DNA of 64,000 nucleotides, taken from assembly GCA_030267565.1 (NCBI GenBank), contig BRXU01000002.1, positions 5,145,501-5,209,500 of the forward strand. The letters are read 5' to 3'. The position numbers were made by a program, and so were the translations under genes. The notes under the pieces are model-generated. The model worked only from the letters and a program-made list of their open reading frames with translations, ran no database searches and was not told where the DNA came from. Each line of letters starts with the position of its first letter. Within the stretch, counting starts at the first letter, position 1. This document shows positions 30,601-40,497 of the stretch, piece after piece. The DNA comes from Pleodorina starrii (lineage: Eukaryota > Chlorophyta > Chlorophyceae > Chlamydomonadales > Volvocaceae).

Positions 30601-31971
30601 CCCGACGCTGACGGGTTGCGCGATCTGATCATGGCTGAATACCATGACAGTATCACATCTGGGCATAGAGGAATAAGCCGCACAAAGGAAGTTATTTCCC
30701 GCTCGTACTGGTGGCCCACTCTGGACGCAGACGTGGCCGAGTATGTCGGAAGATGCCCCGAATGCCAGCGCAACAAGCCTTCCAACCATAAGCCGTATGG
30801 AAAGCTACAGCCCCTCCCAATACCGGAGACAAATTGGGAGAGCGTGTCACTCGATTTGATCACGCAGCTACCGAAAACCGCTAAGGGCCACGACGCCGTA
30901 CTTGTGTTTGTGGATCGGCTCAGCAAAATGGTGCACTTTGCTGCCACTCACACCGACGTCAGTGCTGAGGAGATAGCGTGGCTATACCTCGAACACGTTT
31001 TCAAGCATCATGGGCTGTCCAGGTCCCTGGTGTCTGACCGTGGAACTCAATTCACCGGTCATTTTTGGCAGGAGCTGTTTAAGAGCCTTCGCACCAAACT
31101 ACGCATGAGCACCGCTTACCATCCGCAAACGGACGGTCAGACGGAGCGCATGAACCGGCTCTTGGAAGAAACCCTTCGGCACTACGTCAATCCGACGCAG
31201 GATGATTGGGACAAACATCTGCCCTTAATCGAGTTTGCAATCAATAACTCGAAGCAGAGCAGTACCAATACAACGCCGTTCATGCTCAATTCGGGTCACC
31301 AACCTCGGGTTCCCGCGGATGTTGACATCGAATTGGAGAATGGCAAAGTCCCATCGGCCAAAGAGTTTGCTTCCATTATGCGGGAACGCATCGCTGCGGC
31401 CCGCAGGCACCTGAAAGCGGCTCAGGATCGCCAACGCACTGCCTATAACCGCAAACGAGAGGATATCTCGTTTGACATTGGAGAAAACGTGTTGCTCTCT
31501 ACATCCAACATTACGTTGAAGTCCCCTGGCGCAAAGAAGTTGCTGCCCAAATACATTGGGCCCTTCAAAATCCTGGCGCGCGTAGGTTCGGTGGCCTACA
31601 AACTTGACTTGCCAGCGGGATACAAAATTCATCCAGTCTTCCACGTTTCGCTCCTAAAGCCTTACAAAGGTGACGGCACTTATCAACCGCCGCCCGCCTT
31701 TGTACTGGAAGGCGAGGAGTACTGGAGCGTGGACAGTATCATCGACGTACGGGAACGCAAAATCGGGCGTAAAACACGCCGCGAATTTCTTGTAAAATGG
31801 GCCGGATTTGGTCCCGAACATAACACTTGGGAGCCTGAAGAGTCCCTTCGAAGGGATTCCTTGGTTGCCGAGGAGGTCGATGCCTTCCTCACTAAGCGCA
31901 CCCAGGCACCGCCTCCCCGGGTTATGCCTACATCTCGGCACAGGCGCGTCAAAGGACAGCGCCGCCGGTGA
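27700..31971 (+). CDS. Gypsy pol with Dam-like domain and chromodomain
   Basis: Open in the gag frame from just after the UAG. No ATG occurs before about residue 70, so expression by readthrough or an alternative start is implied. Numbering from GTG 27754: a Dam-type methyltransferase-like domain at 70-210 (FTFDAACNNSGTNALC, LWINPPVHEVVRW, FKEYPIGKRLF); aspartic protease VDSGACAVGA at 241; RT with VYLDDILIF at about 629; RNase H starting VWSDASVFGTGA; integrase HHCC finger (HRGIS...CPECQRNK) and D,D,E core (LDLITQ, SDRGTQFTG, GQTERMNRLLEE); C-terminal chromodomain at about 1322-1370 (VDSIIDVRER, FLVKWAGFGPEHNTWEPEE). All polymerase and integrase catalytic residues are present. The Dam motif reads NPPV rather than NPPY/F, so methylation activity is doubtful. 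Confidence 0.92.
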   Translation, partial: ALGKDAEGAGSDPPEPARVSKALGCREAGPNLPVARVAVSHALGVRDGGIGAVGAAGPPDHTLGSPPAAQGVVFELPPPPPPGNDDRMFCSREFARVQSELGVKFTFDAACNNSGTNALCVPFASPSQSFFDKDVGGETLWINPPVHEVVRWQQHYAKCKAAQPSTTSAMFVAPKWPVLEQHFQSLGYALFKEYPIGKRLFTTPNNERGKAQLMGIPWPVQLWYDPPKTEAVLRSVQNNSGYSMHFLSKMYGKEAQTLVDSGACAVGAADGFVGQTLVNSLRLKVQPAAVTSVRLADGSLQQLLGQVAVPIRMGTYRDTVRLLVMPGGMPGTDILLGTDWLKRLKAVMSWDSDSLTLQRGGKSLTLHPTYVHRSADTEPDPIAVMNYVCARLHQATSVPLLSAKQAAKLLTRGARSYLMLVREDSVEPADPTRCESATVGAATSTDAPAPIDLVPQSEIEALKSEFSDVFAELNEPPPERPGIGHTIPLVEGAQPPAKRMYRLTQAEREEVKKQVADLLAKGFIEPSTSPFGAPVLFVEKQDKTLRMCLDYRALNKITVKRRYPMPSITDLFDQLQGAKVFSSLDLQQGYYQIRITPEDRPKTSFLTPEGQFQFKVLCFGLTNAPATFQSTMATIFREHIGRFVLVYLDDILIFSKTAQEHVRHLRIVLELLREHKFRAKLPKCDFNKAELKFLGHIVGRDGLKVDPSKVKVVQDWATPTNVSRLRSFLGLANYFRRFIQGYSSLVAPLTSLTGAQVPWDWTPECQSAFNGVKHALTNAPVLVLPELDKPFEVWSDASVFGTGAILLQDGRPVAYTSQKFTPAEINYTTTDQECLGVIHALTEWRCYLDGAQHVTLVTDHQPLVYLQDQKSNNLLSRRQARWMEYLSRFKFEWEYRPGRINVADPISRVHEPTVAAALTRSSIVADLLTRIQRGYHKDPSFADPLRIAGLYYNTSRGLWQKGQRVVIPDADGLRDLIMAEYHDSITSGHRGISRTKEVISRSYWWPTLDADVAEYVGRCPECQRNKPSNHKPYGKLQPLPIPETNWESVSLDLITQLPKTAKGHDAVLVFVDRLSKMVHFAATHTDVSAEEIAWLYLEHVFKHHGLSRSLVSDRGTQFTGHFWQELFKSLRTKLRMSTAYHPQTDGQTERMNRLLEETLRHYVNPTQDDWDKHLPLIEFAINNSKQSSTNTTPFMLNSGHQPRVPADVDIELENGKVPSAKEFASIMRERIAAARRHLKAAQDRQRTAYNRKREDISFDIGENVLLSTSNITLKSPGAKKLLPKYIGPFKILARVGSVAYKLDLPAGYKIHPVFHVSLLKPYKGDGTYQPPPAFVLEGEEYWSVDSIIDVRERKIGRKTRREFLVKWAGFGPEHNTWEPEESLRRDSLVAEEVDAFLTKRTQAPPPRVMPTSRHRRVKGQRRR

Positions 31972-32002
31972 ATACTGGCATCGCTCCCGGGACGTTCGCT
32001 TC

Positions 32003-32015
32003 AAAGGGGGGGGAG
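32003..32015 (+). promoter_or_regulatory. Gypsy polypurine tract
   Basis: AAAGGGGGGGGAG immediately precedes the 3' LTR at 32016 and is the plus-strand DNA synthesis primer site. Confidence 0.85.
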
Positions 32016-32389
32016 TGTAACGATAATTATACTTATAATATTTCCGACTTATAACCAATGGTTAACGGAACTCACTAAAGTGAGGAACGACCGTTGGATT
32101 AGTTGGAGACGATAATTGCGGAGCCCTGTCGTACATCAAGATCTCAAGGCGTCGGCCTCATATGCCGACTGGTGGAGCTTATGGGATTGAATTCTATTTC
32201 TCAGGTGTCTGTTGACACCACCTCTTACTACTGTATGTTTCTGATATTAGTTAGATTAGTGCTTGGTAAGCTGTTTAGGTGGGCGCCGTCTTCGTCTCCT
32301 TCAACTGGTCGTTCTTCGGTCGTCGCTCTGGCGACGCCTGGTACCTCGGTGAGTTCCCTTCCGCTGCGTAGCGTAGCTTAAACGTTACA
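32016..32389 (+). repeat. Gypsy 3' LTR
   Basis: 374 bp, no difference from the 5' LTR found by eye. It is followed by GCGCG (32390-32394). Confidence 0.95.
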
Positions 32390-32394
32390 GCGCG

Positions 32395-35168
32395 TCAAGG
32401 AGCGAGAGGAGAAGCGGAAAGCCCTGTTGCTCCACCGCCGCCTGGGGCATGCTGGTTTCAGATCCCTTACGAGGCTGTCAAGAGGTGGGGTGCCAACCGG
32501 CGTGAGCAGGCTGGGAATTAGGGCAGCGCAGCGCACCGTGTGCGAGCCCTGTGCTTTGGGCAAGCAGACCCAGCAACCGCACCCGTCCACTGGCCACGTC
32601 GCGGCTCGGCGGCTGGACCAGGTTCACATGGACGTGGGAGTCATGCCCATCACTTCGGCGGGCGGTAAGGGGTACTTCGCCACCTTTTATGATGAGTTCA
32701 CCAAGTTTTCGGAGGTGCGGTGCATTGCACGGAAGTCAGATGTGCCTCAGGCCGTTCGAGAGGTTTTGACCCTGTGGCAGACGCAGACGGGCGACAAAGT
32801 CCGCCGCGTGCATACGGACCGGGGCACCGAGTACGTCAACAACGACCTACTCGCAGCGTTCAAGGATTTGGGCATTTTGCATGAGAAGACCGCGCCGTAT
32901 TCCCCCGAGCAGAACGGTGCGGCTGAGCGCCTGAACAGGACGCTCATGGATCGCGTGCGGGCTATGTTGATCGATTCCGGGCAGCCGCAGGAGATGTGGG
33001 GCGAGGCCATTCTGACGGCCAATCTGCTCCGCAATGTGACCCCCACGAGTGACAGTTTGCTGACGCCGTGGGAGCGCTTTACCGGCCAAAAGCCGGATTT
33101 GTCAAGGCTGCGGGTGTTCGGGAGTGTAGCTTACGTGATGGTACCAGGCCAAAAGCGGAAGAAGCTGGACCCCGTCGCGATAAAGGGGGTCATGGTGGGC
33201 TATGAGGGGGGACTCAGTGCGTGGCGCATTTGGGACCCAGTTGCCCAGCAGTTGCATTTGAGCACAGATGCCGTTTTTGATGAGAAACGCCGCTGGGGGC
33301 GAAAACCCCAGCAGTCCTTCGACTCGGACTCGGATTCCAGCTCGGTTTCGGGTCCGGAGGAGGAGGAGGAGAATGAGTCCGGCCCCGATACCGACCCTGA
33401 TGCGGACGGTGACGGGCCAGGCGACGAAGAGGAGGATGAGTCTTCCGGTGATGGAAGGGGTAGCGTGGGAGAGCCCGAGGGCGCCGACCCGCCTGATTCC
33501 CCGCCTGGGGGCGACCCGCAGGGAGATGCGAATCCGGAGGGGATTGTTCGGCGATCTGCACGGATGAATAAGGGGAAGATGCCTGCGCGGTACGTCGGGA
33601 CTGTGGCTTCGGAGGTACCGGCTCCAACCACGGCTGACGAAGCCAAGGCGTCGCCGTACGAAGAGTTTTGGGTTGAAGCGATGGAGGAGGAAATGGCTTC
33701 ACACCGCACCAAGGGCACGTTTACCCTTGTTCAGGCGCCCCCTGGTGTCCGTCCTCTCGGTAGCAAGTGGGTGTTTTCGCTCAAGCAGGATGAGAATGGA
33801 GTTGTCGAGCGTTTTAAGGCGCGATGGGTTGTAAAGGGTTTCATGCAGAGAGAAGGTGTCGATTTCGAGGAGGTTTTTGCGCCCGTTAGCAAGCAGTCTA
33901 CGCTGCGGGCTTTCCTGTCCATGGTTGCGGCCGGCAACATGGAGCTGCACCAGCTCGATGTGAAGACCGCTTTCCTGAACGGGGAGCTGGAGGAGGAGAT
34001 ATATGTTACGCAGCCCCCCGGGTTCGAAGTGGGTGGGCCGAATGTGGTGGCCCGCCTCCACAAGGCCTTGTACGGGTTGCACCAGGCGTCGCGCACTTGG
34101 TACAAGACCCTGCACGAGCGTTTGACGGCTATGGGGTACGAGCAGTCTGCTGCGGATCCCAGCCTGTATGTGCGCATCAAGGATGGAGAGAAGGTGTACG
34201 TGTTGGTGTACGTGGACGACGTGTTGGTCGCGTCGGTCAGCCATGAGCTGGTTTTACAGGCCAAGGCCGAGCTCATGCGCCAGTTCGAGTGCCGCGATAT
34301 GGGTGAAGCGAGCGTTTTCCTTGGGATGGAGATCAAGCAGGACAGGGAGCACAAAACCCTGGCTCTGTCCCAGAAGCGCATGGTTTCGGAGTTGGTGTCG
34401 AGTTACGGCATGGAAGGTGCGCAGCCTAAGCCCGTTCCCATGGCTCAGGGCACCGTCCTGGTCAAGGCGAGCAGTGAGGAGCGATTGGATCGTGGGAGGT
34501 GCCCGTACAGCGAACTTGTTGGCAGTCTGCTGTACATCGCCGGGTGCACGCGCCCCGACATCTCCTATGCCATGGGAGTTCTGACGCGGCACATGGCGAA
34601 TCCGTCGATGGCGCACTGGAAGGCCGCAAAGGAGGTCGTGCGTTATTTGGCGGGTACTGTCGATTACGGGATCGTTTTCGGAGGAGAGCGTGTGAGCGAA
34701 GGAATGGTCGGTTTTAGTGATGCTGATCACGCGGGCTGTTTGGACAGCCGGAGGTCGACGACTGGCTACGTGTTTACGGTGCACGGTGGCGCTGTCAGCT
34801 GGGCGAGCAAGATCCAGCGGAGCGTTGCTGTCTCAACCATGGAGGCCGAGTATATGGCGGCTTCGGAGGCTTCGAAGGAGGCGCTATGGCTGCGGCAACT
34901 GCTGTCGGATTTGAAATACGAGGTCCGCCCGACAGCGATCAACTGCGACAGCCAGAGCGCGATCAAGGTCATCAAGAATCCGGTTGTGTCGGTCAAATCG
35001 AAGCATATCGCGATCCGGTATCACTCCGTTCGCGAGCAGGTCATGTTTGGTTCGGTTGTGATGGTTGATTGCCGGACGGATGAGATGGTAGCCGATATTT
35101 TGACGAAGCCGCTGCCGACGGAGAAGTTTGAGCAGCACCGCGCGAGCATGGGGGTGTGCAAGATCTGA
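32395..35168 (+). CDS. Copia integrase-RT-RNase H (3' segment of gag-pol)
   Basis: Base 25220 plus 32395-32396 form one codon, so the segment is in phase with 23561-25220; before the insertion this was one frame of 1477 codons. It begins with the GAG-pre-integrase finger (LLHRRLGHAGFRSL, VCEPCALGK). The integrase core follows (HMDVGVMPI, HTDRGTEYVNN, NGAAERLNRTL), then a Glu/Asp-rich linker. RT has WVVKGFMQREGVDFEEVFAP, HQLDVKTAFLNGELEEEI and YVLVYVDDVL, and RNase H has SDADHAGCLDSRRSTTGYV, TMEAEYMAASEA and KHIAIRYHSVRE. TGA is at 35166-35168, 11 bases before the 3' LTR. All catalytic motifs are intact. Expression of this part is presumably lost because of the insert. Confidence 0.92.
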
Positions 35169-35179
35169 CCGTGTGGGAG

Positions 35180-35323
35180 TGTTGAGGTTCGGACGATTAC
35201 GTTCAGACTTGCACTGCTCCGGAACTGTACAACATCTCTATCTGGGGTGCTTTGCCTAGCAGAGCATCGTCTGTCTTACTTGTAACATCGGAATGTCTAC
35301 CAATTGACTCTCGATCCACAACA
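35180..35323 (+). repeat. Copia 3' LTR
   Basis: 144 bp identical to the 5' LTR by eye; target duplication GGATA follows at 35324-35328. Confidence 0.95.
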
Positions 35324-35456
35324 GGATATCGTGCCGGTAAGTTTACGACAGCGCCTTTCCACTAGCCTTAACAGGCTACGTTGACCGGTTACTCTTCTTC
35401 TACCTCTTTCTTTCGACACTTTCGGCACTACTAGCGCTGTTTGTTAGTTTGCTGTA

Positions 35457-35690
35457 TTTTTTGGGCGGGGCCCCAGCCCTCAACCTTACACCCTAGATAG
35501 GCACGGGCAGCAAGGAAGCCCGAGCATGATGCACCGACCTCCACGACCATGCAGTTAGGACACTCAACACCGACTATCGTTATAACCCCCAGGTGAATGG
35601 AACGTAACCGCCAAGCGGAACCGCAAACGGCTGGGACGCTCGTAACCAACGATGGACAAGTCTGAAGCTCCTTGCGGTGGTGTGGGTGGG
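35457..35690 (+). mobile_element. Hairpin-element terminus joined to a retroelement fragment
   Basis: TTTTTTGGGCGGGGCCCCAG (35457-35476) is the left terminus of the hairpin family, truncated after about 20 bp. It is followed by 35490-35670, the reverse complement of 2690-2855. The composite shows one fragmenting the other. Confidence 0.55.
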
Positions 35691-36000
35691 AAAAAGGGGG
35701 GTCTAGACTCCGTAAAATGGGGTGCCTATTTTCCGTAAAGTAACCGCACTTTACGGAGGATGGTTCTCCGTAAAGTGCCTCCGTAACGTCTCCGTAAAGT
35801 CTCCGTGAAGTCTTAGTAATCTCACTACAAGATTACGGAGACCCTACGGAGACTCTACGGAGAGTATATTACGGAATTCTAAACCGTATTTTACGGAACA
35901 GTTTACGGAATGCAACCCGTATTTTACGGAATGTGAACCTCAATTTACGGACCGTAAACCGCATATTACGGAGGCATGTTCACGAGTTAAAAATAACTAG
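35691..36000. repeat. TCCGTAAA/TTTACGGA quasi-palindromic array (copy F)
   Basis: Begins AAAAAGGGGGGTCTAGACTC, as copy G does at 49127. Over 300 bp about 20 ACGGA/TCCGT motifs occur. The left half is almost all TCCGTAAA (forward) and the right half almost all TTTACGGA or ATTACGGA (reverse), so the two halves can pair. Ends GGAGGCATGTTCACG. No coding content. Confidence 0.8.
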
Positions 36001-36439
36001 GCAAACATTTTTGGGCGGGGCCCCTTCCGAGGCAGCGTCTGGGCTCAGGAACCGGCAGCGAGCATGCTCGCTAATTACAGGTGGAACCGGCAGCGAGCAT
36101 CGTATCATATTTTACGCTGCTCTTATCATGTTTACATATGAATGATAATATCCTATTGGTTCGTCATGCGAGCATTGCGAGTTCCTGGCTGATGACCTTG
36201 AGTGCTTCAAATAGCTACGACCATGGGGGACTCCCCGATAGGACCGTATCGCTTTTATCTGTTCAGCTGTATATATAAATGGTACTAATGTTGGTAAGTT
36301 CTAGGCGCAAGCATGGCAAAAAGTTGTTATTTTAGAGTTAATGCTCAAATGGTCGGCCCCACAATGCTCTTACTTAGGAAGCCGCGTTCGACTGGAGCTC
36401 AAAGACATATGTTGTAAATAACAAAAACTATATCGAAGG

Positions 36440-37385
36440 GTCCGACAAGCATTCATGAACGCGGTTCCATTGTGCGGGCAAGTCGCAAGATGCTCGCCAT
36501 CGAGTTGAGAGGTGCTCTCTTACTACTCCCAGCATACACTCTGTAATCTTGCCCCGTGCAAATAAGCACCAGTGAAAATGACGCTACAACAGGAGAGCAT
36601 ATTCGTTGAAGGCTTTTATGAATTGAGCGAACGACATGATGCTCGCATGCCAGATGTCCGGCGCGGTGTCCCTTTAGATGGCTAGGTCCCAGCAAGCCCG
36701 CAATTCTGCTTTGGTATATTTTGGACACATAATATCCAGCGAGCATGTGCGTATGTGTAACGAGAGGGTCACAGGGTTCTACGGTGGTCAGCGAGCAGGG
36801 GTGGGATGCTCTCGCAGTTGGTACGGCGAGGCACAAACCCGCTTGCTTGTACAGTATATAGGGGATATTATCAACACTTTAAACCATCGAGCAAGCGCAT
36901 CCGCGCGTCCGGGCGAGTCCCCAGGTTTTAGATGTTGAGCGAGCACACTTGAGGTGCTCTGGCAACTGCGACGGGGAATTCCCGAAGCATGTGCATTTAA
37001 AGTTTGATCATTATATCTGCATTGTATTCAAGCAGCGAGCATGTGCATCCGCGCAACCAGGCGAGTGACTGGGTTCTAAAAGTCCGGCGAGCAAGGGTGA
37101 GGTGCTCTCACAGTTTCGAAGGCAAGAGACTAACCCGCTGGCATGTCCAGGTTATGTAGTATATTATCATGACATGAAAGTAGCGAGCATGTGCATACGT
37201 GCAACAGGGCGAGTCGTCAGGTCTCAGATGTTCAGCGAGCAGGTGAGCGGTGCTCCCACCGTTGCGAGGTGAGATACTCAACGCCGCGCGTGACCGATAT
37301 GCTTGATAAGTGTTTAGCATACGAAAGCACCGAGCAAGCGCATCAGTGCGTCCGGGCGAGTCTCCAAGCTGTCCCTAATCAAATC
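36440..37385 (+). repeat. Left-arm divergent 148-bp tandem repeats
   Basis: CGAGCA anchors occur at 36740, 36888, 37036, 37184 and 37331 (spacing 148, 148, 148, 147), with probable older units near 36592 and 36445. Each unit has GCGAGCAWGYGCAT, a GGCGAGT block, a second (G)CGAGCA about 50 bp later, a GGTGCTCTC-like block and an AT-rich end with TATTATCA. Units have diverged strongly. Confidence 0.75.
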
Positions 37386-37389
37386 CGTG

Positions 37390-37975
37390 CACATGCCTTG
37401 GCCACCCGTACACTCAACAGTATTTTTGAGGTTATCTTGTTTCTTTTGTGCTTTAGTAATAAGTAATGCATACAAATACTCCATCTTTGCAGGTTGTAAG
37501 TGTCCTCACCTTGTTTGACCCGAAGGGCAACCATGGTTGCCCTTCTCCAGCGTTCATAGCGAAGGTCACGCCTTTCAAGTACGATGTCCAGGCTATTAGT
37601 ATGAACAATTTTAACTGTATTGGCGAGTACTGCAGCAGCTGCGGAAGCAGCTTTGCGGAAATGGTTGTGCAGCTTGCCGCGGGTATAGCGCAAATGTAGA
37701 AGGCCGCATACAGGGTTAAAATCCTCTTCTTCTGCTTGCGTGGGCTATTGCAAGGAGCAGGCCGGGCACTGTGCTGCAAAGGCGCGACGGGTTCGCAGAC
37801 GCCCCTGCGGACGCCTCGCCCTCCAATATGTATAAGCTGGAGTTTCCACGTATCACACAGATGAGAGAGGGCCACTGCAAATGCTGTCCGACCGCGCGTG
37901 CCGGCGTGCGTGCCCAACAACACCTGCCGCCGCTGGCATAACCCTGTGGCCCCCAAGCTGGCGCATCGCAAGCCG
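37390..37975. other. Foldback interior, no feature recognised
   Basis: No coding region or repeat that I can support; GC rises toward the right. Confidence 0.4.
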
Positions 37976-39110
37976 GATAGCGGCGGTCCGTTGCCCCAGG
38001 TGTGCGGGCTGGTTGTGCAGCGGTGTCGTGCCCCAAGCGTCCAGCAGCGCCCCCTTTCCCTTCCCCGGGGCCGGGGCGTCTGTCCCGTCGGGGTTCGGGT
38101 GCAGGTAGGGGCGCCAATTGCGGGTGCGTCTGTTCTGAGGGAGCGGGTTGCGCGCCCGAGGCCGGGGTCTGTCCCGTCGGGGTTCGGGTGCGGGTCTGGG
38201 CGCCAATTGCGGGCGCGTCTGTTGCGGTGTCGGGCTGCGCGCCCAGGGCCAGCGGTCCCGTCGCGGTTCGATGGTTCGTCGTCGCGCCGGCTGCAGGCGC
38301 GCTTTTTGCGGGGGTCCGGGTCTGGTGCCTGGGGTGGGGGCGTCCGTGGTCGGTTGTCAGGTCTAGGTCTGGTTTGCGCCCAAGAACTCCCTTTCTTTCA
38401 CGCCGTGCAGCCGCTGATAGATGGGGTGTGATGCCTGCTGGCCTGCTCTCGACCTTGCTTTTTCTCTGATGACGATGCAACCTGCTCACATCTTTGTGCT
38501 GCCCTGCCACTCCGCCGTCATCCGTTCCCCAACTAATTGCAGGTGAGTACTATCTTACGTCGGGATGTGCTGTCGGGGTGTGCAGTCCGTTGCAGCGCTG
38601 TCGCGTGAACTTGTCGGTTTGGGCCGCGCACCGTCAACCTCGCCGCTAAGGTAACAGGTATATTTGATCAGTGACTCCGTGACTCAGTGACTCCGGCTTC
38701 CTCTCATCGCCATTGCGCCAATGGCCCTAACCCCCTTCCCTACAGGCTAATGCTGCCGTGCATGGGGCCAGGGCGCGCGCGGGCAGCAGCAGCTGGCAGG
38801 CGTGGACGCCCTGTGCAGCCTGCAGGTAAGCGCGGGGACGGGTGAGGGCAGTAGCGATGCGCCGTGCTTCCGGCTGTAGCCGGGCCTGCGTGCCGGGCTG
38901 CGGGCACTTGAGCGTCGAGGGCAGGGTTGTACCGGATCGCGGGCAGGGGCAGGGATGTGGCGTTTAGCAGCTGGTTGGGTTGTCGGGCAGGGCGGATATC
39001 TGGATCCGCCCATCGCAATCCGGGTAGCGGCGGTCCGTTGGCTTAGGTGCGCGAGCTTTAGTTGTGCAGCGCTGTCGTGCCCTAGCGTCCAACAGCGTCC
39101 CCTGTTCCCA
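37976..39110 (+). repeat. GC-rich direct repeats in the foldback interior
   Basis: An ~80-bp segment (TAGCGGCGGTCCGTTG, then GTGCAGCG, TGTCGTGCCC, AGCGTCCARCAGCG) occurs at 37976 and 39018. Between them, three tandem units of about 85-89 bp (TGTCCCGTCGGGGTTCGGGT...GGCGCCAATTGCGGG) start at 38081, 38170 and about 38254. No protein is recognised. Confidence 0.65.
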
Positions 39111-39740
39111 CTGCCGTACAGCGTCGATAGCACGGATGCGCCGCCGAATTGCAAGGTTCAGTGATGTGCTGGTGCACGGTCGTCAAGTAGCGCGCCCCTT
39201 CCCCACTTCCGCAGGAGCTGGATGCGGCATCGGGGGCACGTTTAGCAGCTGGGTAAGGTAATAGGCCGGGCGCGATATCATTTCAAGCCCTGCACCGTAG
39301 TCGGGCAGGGCGAGGTGGGTTGAGCAGCCGGTCCGGTGTTTGTCAACACCCTCAACAAGGATCTGCATGTCCAAAATTTCAAGCTTCCGACCACTGACCA
39401 CTGACGGCGTGGGTTCATTGTCTTGCCAAAGGCTGGACGCCGGGGTTTGGGTTGGGTGGAGCGCCTTGCTGGATGCCGCGGTAGGGTTGCTTCCCCCCGT
39501 GCCTTTAATCTTGACAGGCTAGTTGCCGTGGGCTCTACCCAAGAAGGGCTTGGTGCTTGACTATGACCGCGGTTTGGCCAGTCGCATTTTCGTTGCTTGC
39601 CGCCCAGCGGCAGCCCCTTCCAGCACGCATCCGCACTGCTGGCAGCCGGCTAGCCTCCTCTGTGCCTGACCATGCAACCCCAGCCTCCGATTGCCCTCGG
39701 CGCTCACCACCCCGGCTTGACACACCAGGCGCCACATCAG
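39111..39740. other. Foldback interior, no feature recognised
   Basis: Mixed GC-rich sequence without recognisable genes or repeats. Confidence 0.4.
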
Positions 39741-40440
39741 TAGCGTGTGTGTGTTTGTTACATGGTTGGGGGTGCGTGCCCCTCTCATGAACAAAATATC
39801 CATACGAGCCGGGGGCCCAAGGGAACAAAAACGCTTAAGAGCACGACAGTAGAAAGCCGTCCATGTAGGAGAAGGAGGTACTAGCGGCCAAAGGGGACAA
39901 TATAGTTGCGGTGGGCCCAGATGCGCTCATGCATCTTCGCCAAACGAGGGGGATCCCATCTCATCGCTTCCTCCATACCCTCGAATTGAGGGAACCCTTC
40001 ATCTGCGCGGATGCTACTGTAAGGAGGGGCATTCCGTTTGAACATGCTTCTCGTCCCCTATTTGACCATCCGCAACGCAGCAGGGACATTTTCGCTCGGT
40101 CCTACGGACATGAACTCTGCCCACTCGTGATCTGTTGGCCGCAACCGCCCAACAGCACAATCGAAACGCTAGGCACGGCATGCTGTGGCCACATGTAGCG
40201 TGTGTACGGCGCAGGGGCAGGCTTGCCGCTGTGCGCTTTGCCCATGGCCTCATGCAACGGTTTGGCTCTGGTGTGAGCGCCACTCTCTGCCTGTCGCAAA
40301 GGCCAGATGAAGCCACTGTCCCCGAAAACGGTTCCGTCGGCGCAGCCAAGGGAGGTATATTCTGCTGCCCACAGCGTCCCTGGCTTGACGCCATCCAGGT
40401 GCACGCCAGTCCCAAGAGGCGCGGACGAGGATATCCTTCT
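39741..40440 (-). pseudogene. 5'-truncated LINE: C-terminal finger and 3' UTR
   Basis: Read on the minus strand, 40415-40014 ends in CPCCVADGQIGDEKHVQTECP, the cysteine-rich finger common at the C-terminus of algal LINE ORF2. From 39930 down to 39745 it matches the 3' UTR at 7290-7480 (TTCATGAGAGGGGCACGCAC, CCATGTAAC). The (ATT)n tail is missing here; GTGTGTGTGTT ends the match. Frameshifts upstream of the finger indicate decay. Confidence 0.6.
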
Positions 40441-40497
40441 GTTGGTTAACTATCATGCATGTAGGCCTTGGCGAATGGGACGCCTCTTGCTGAACAG

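Larger units (their letters stand above)
25221..32389 (+). mobile_element. Ty3/gypsy chromovirus nested in the copia element
   Basis: 7169 bp with two 374-bp LTRs (TGTAACGATAATTATAC...AAACGTTACA), 5-bp duplication GCGCG, an AAAGGGGGGGGAG polypurine tract, and gag and pol in one frame separated by a UAG. Domain order in pol is Dam-like methyltransferase, protease, RT, RNase H, HHCC finger, integrase core, chromodomain. RT-before-integrase order and the chromodomain define a chromovirus. Both frames are open and the LTRs look identical, so the insertion is young, and necessarily younger than the copia insertion. Confidence 0.95.
23331..35323 (+). mobile_element. Ty1/copia-type LTR retrotransposon, split by a nested gypsy element
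   Basis: Identical 144-bp LTRs (TGTTGAGG...CACAACA) at 23331-23474 and 35180-35323 are bounded by a 5-bp target duplication GGATA (23326-23330 and 35324-35328). The primer site follows the 5' LTR and a GTGTGGGAG polypurine stretch precedes the 3' LTR. Without the 7169-bp gypsy insert and its duplicated GCGCG, the element is 4819 bp. The integrase-before-RT domain order marks it as Ty1/copia. By its initiator-tRNA half-molecule primer it resembles Volvox Osser. Seemingly identical LTRs and a frame open on both sides of the insert indicate a recent insertion that was inactivated by the gypsy element. Confidence 0.95.
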
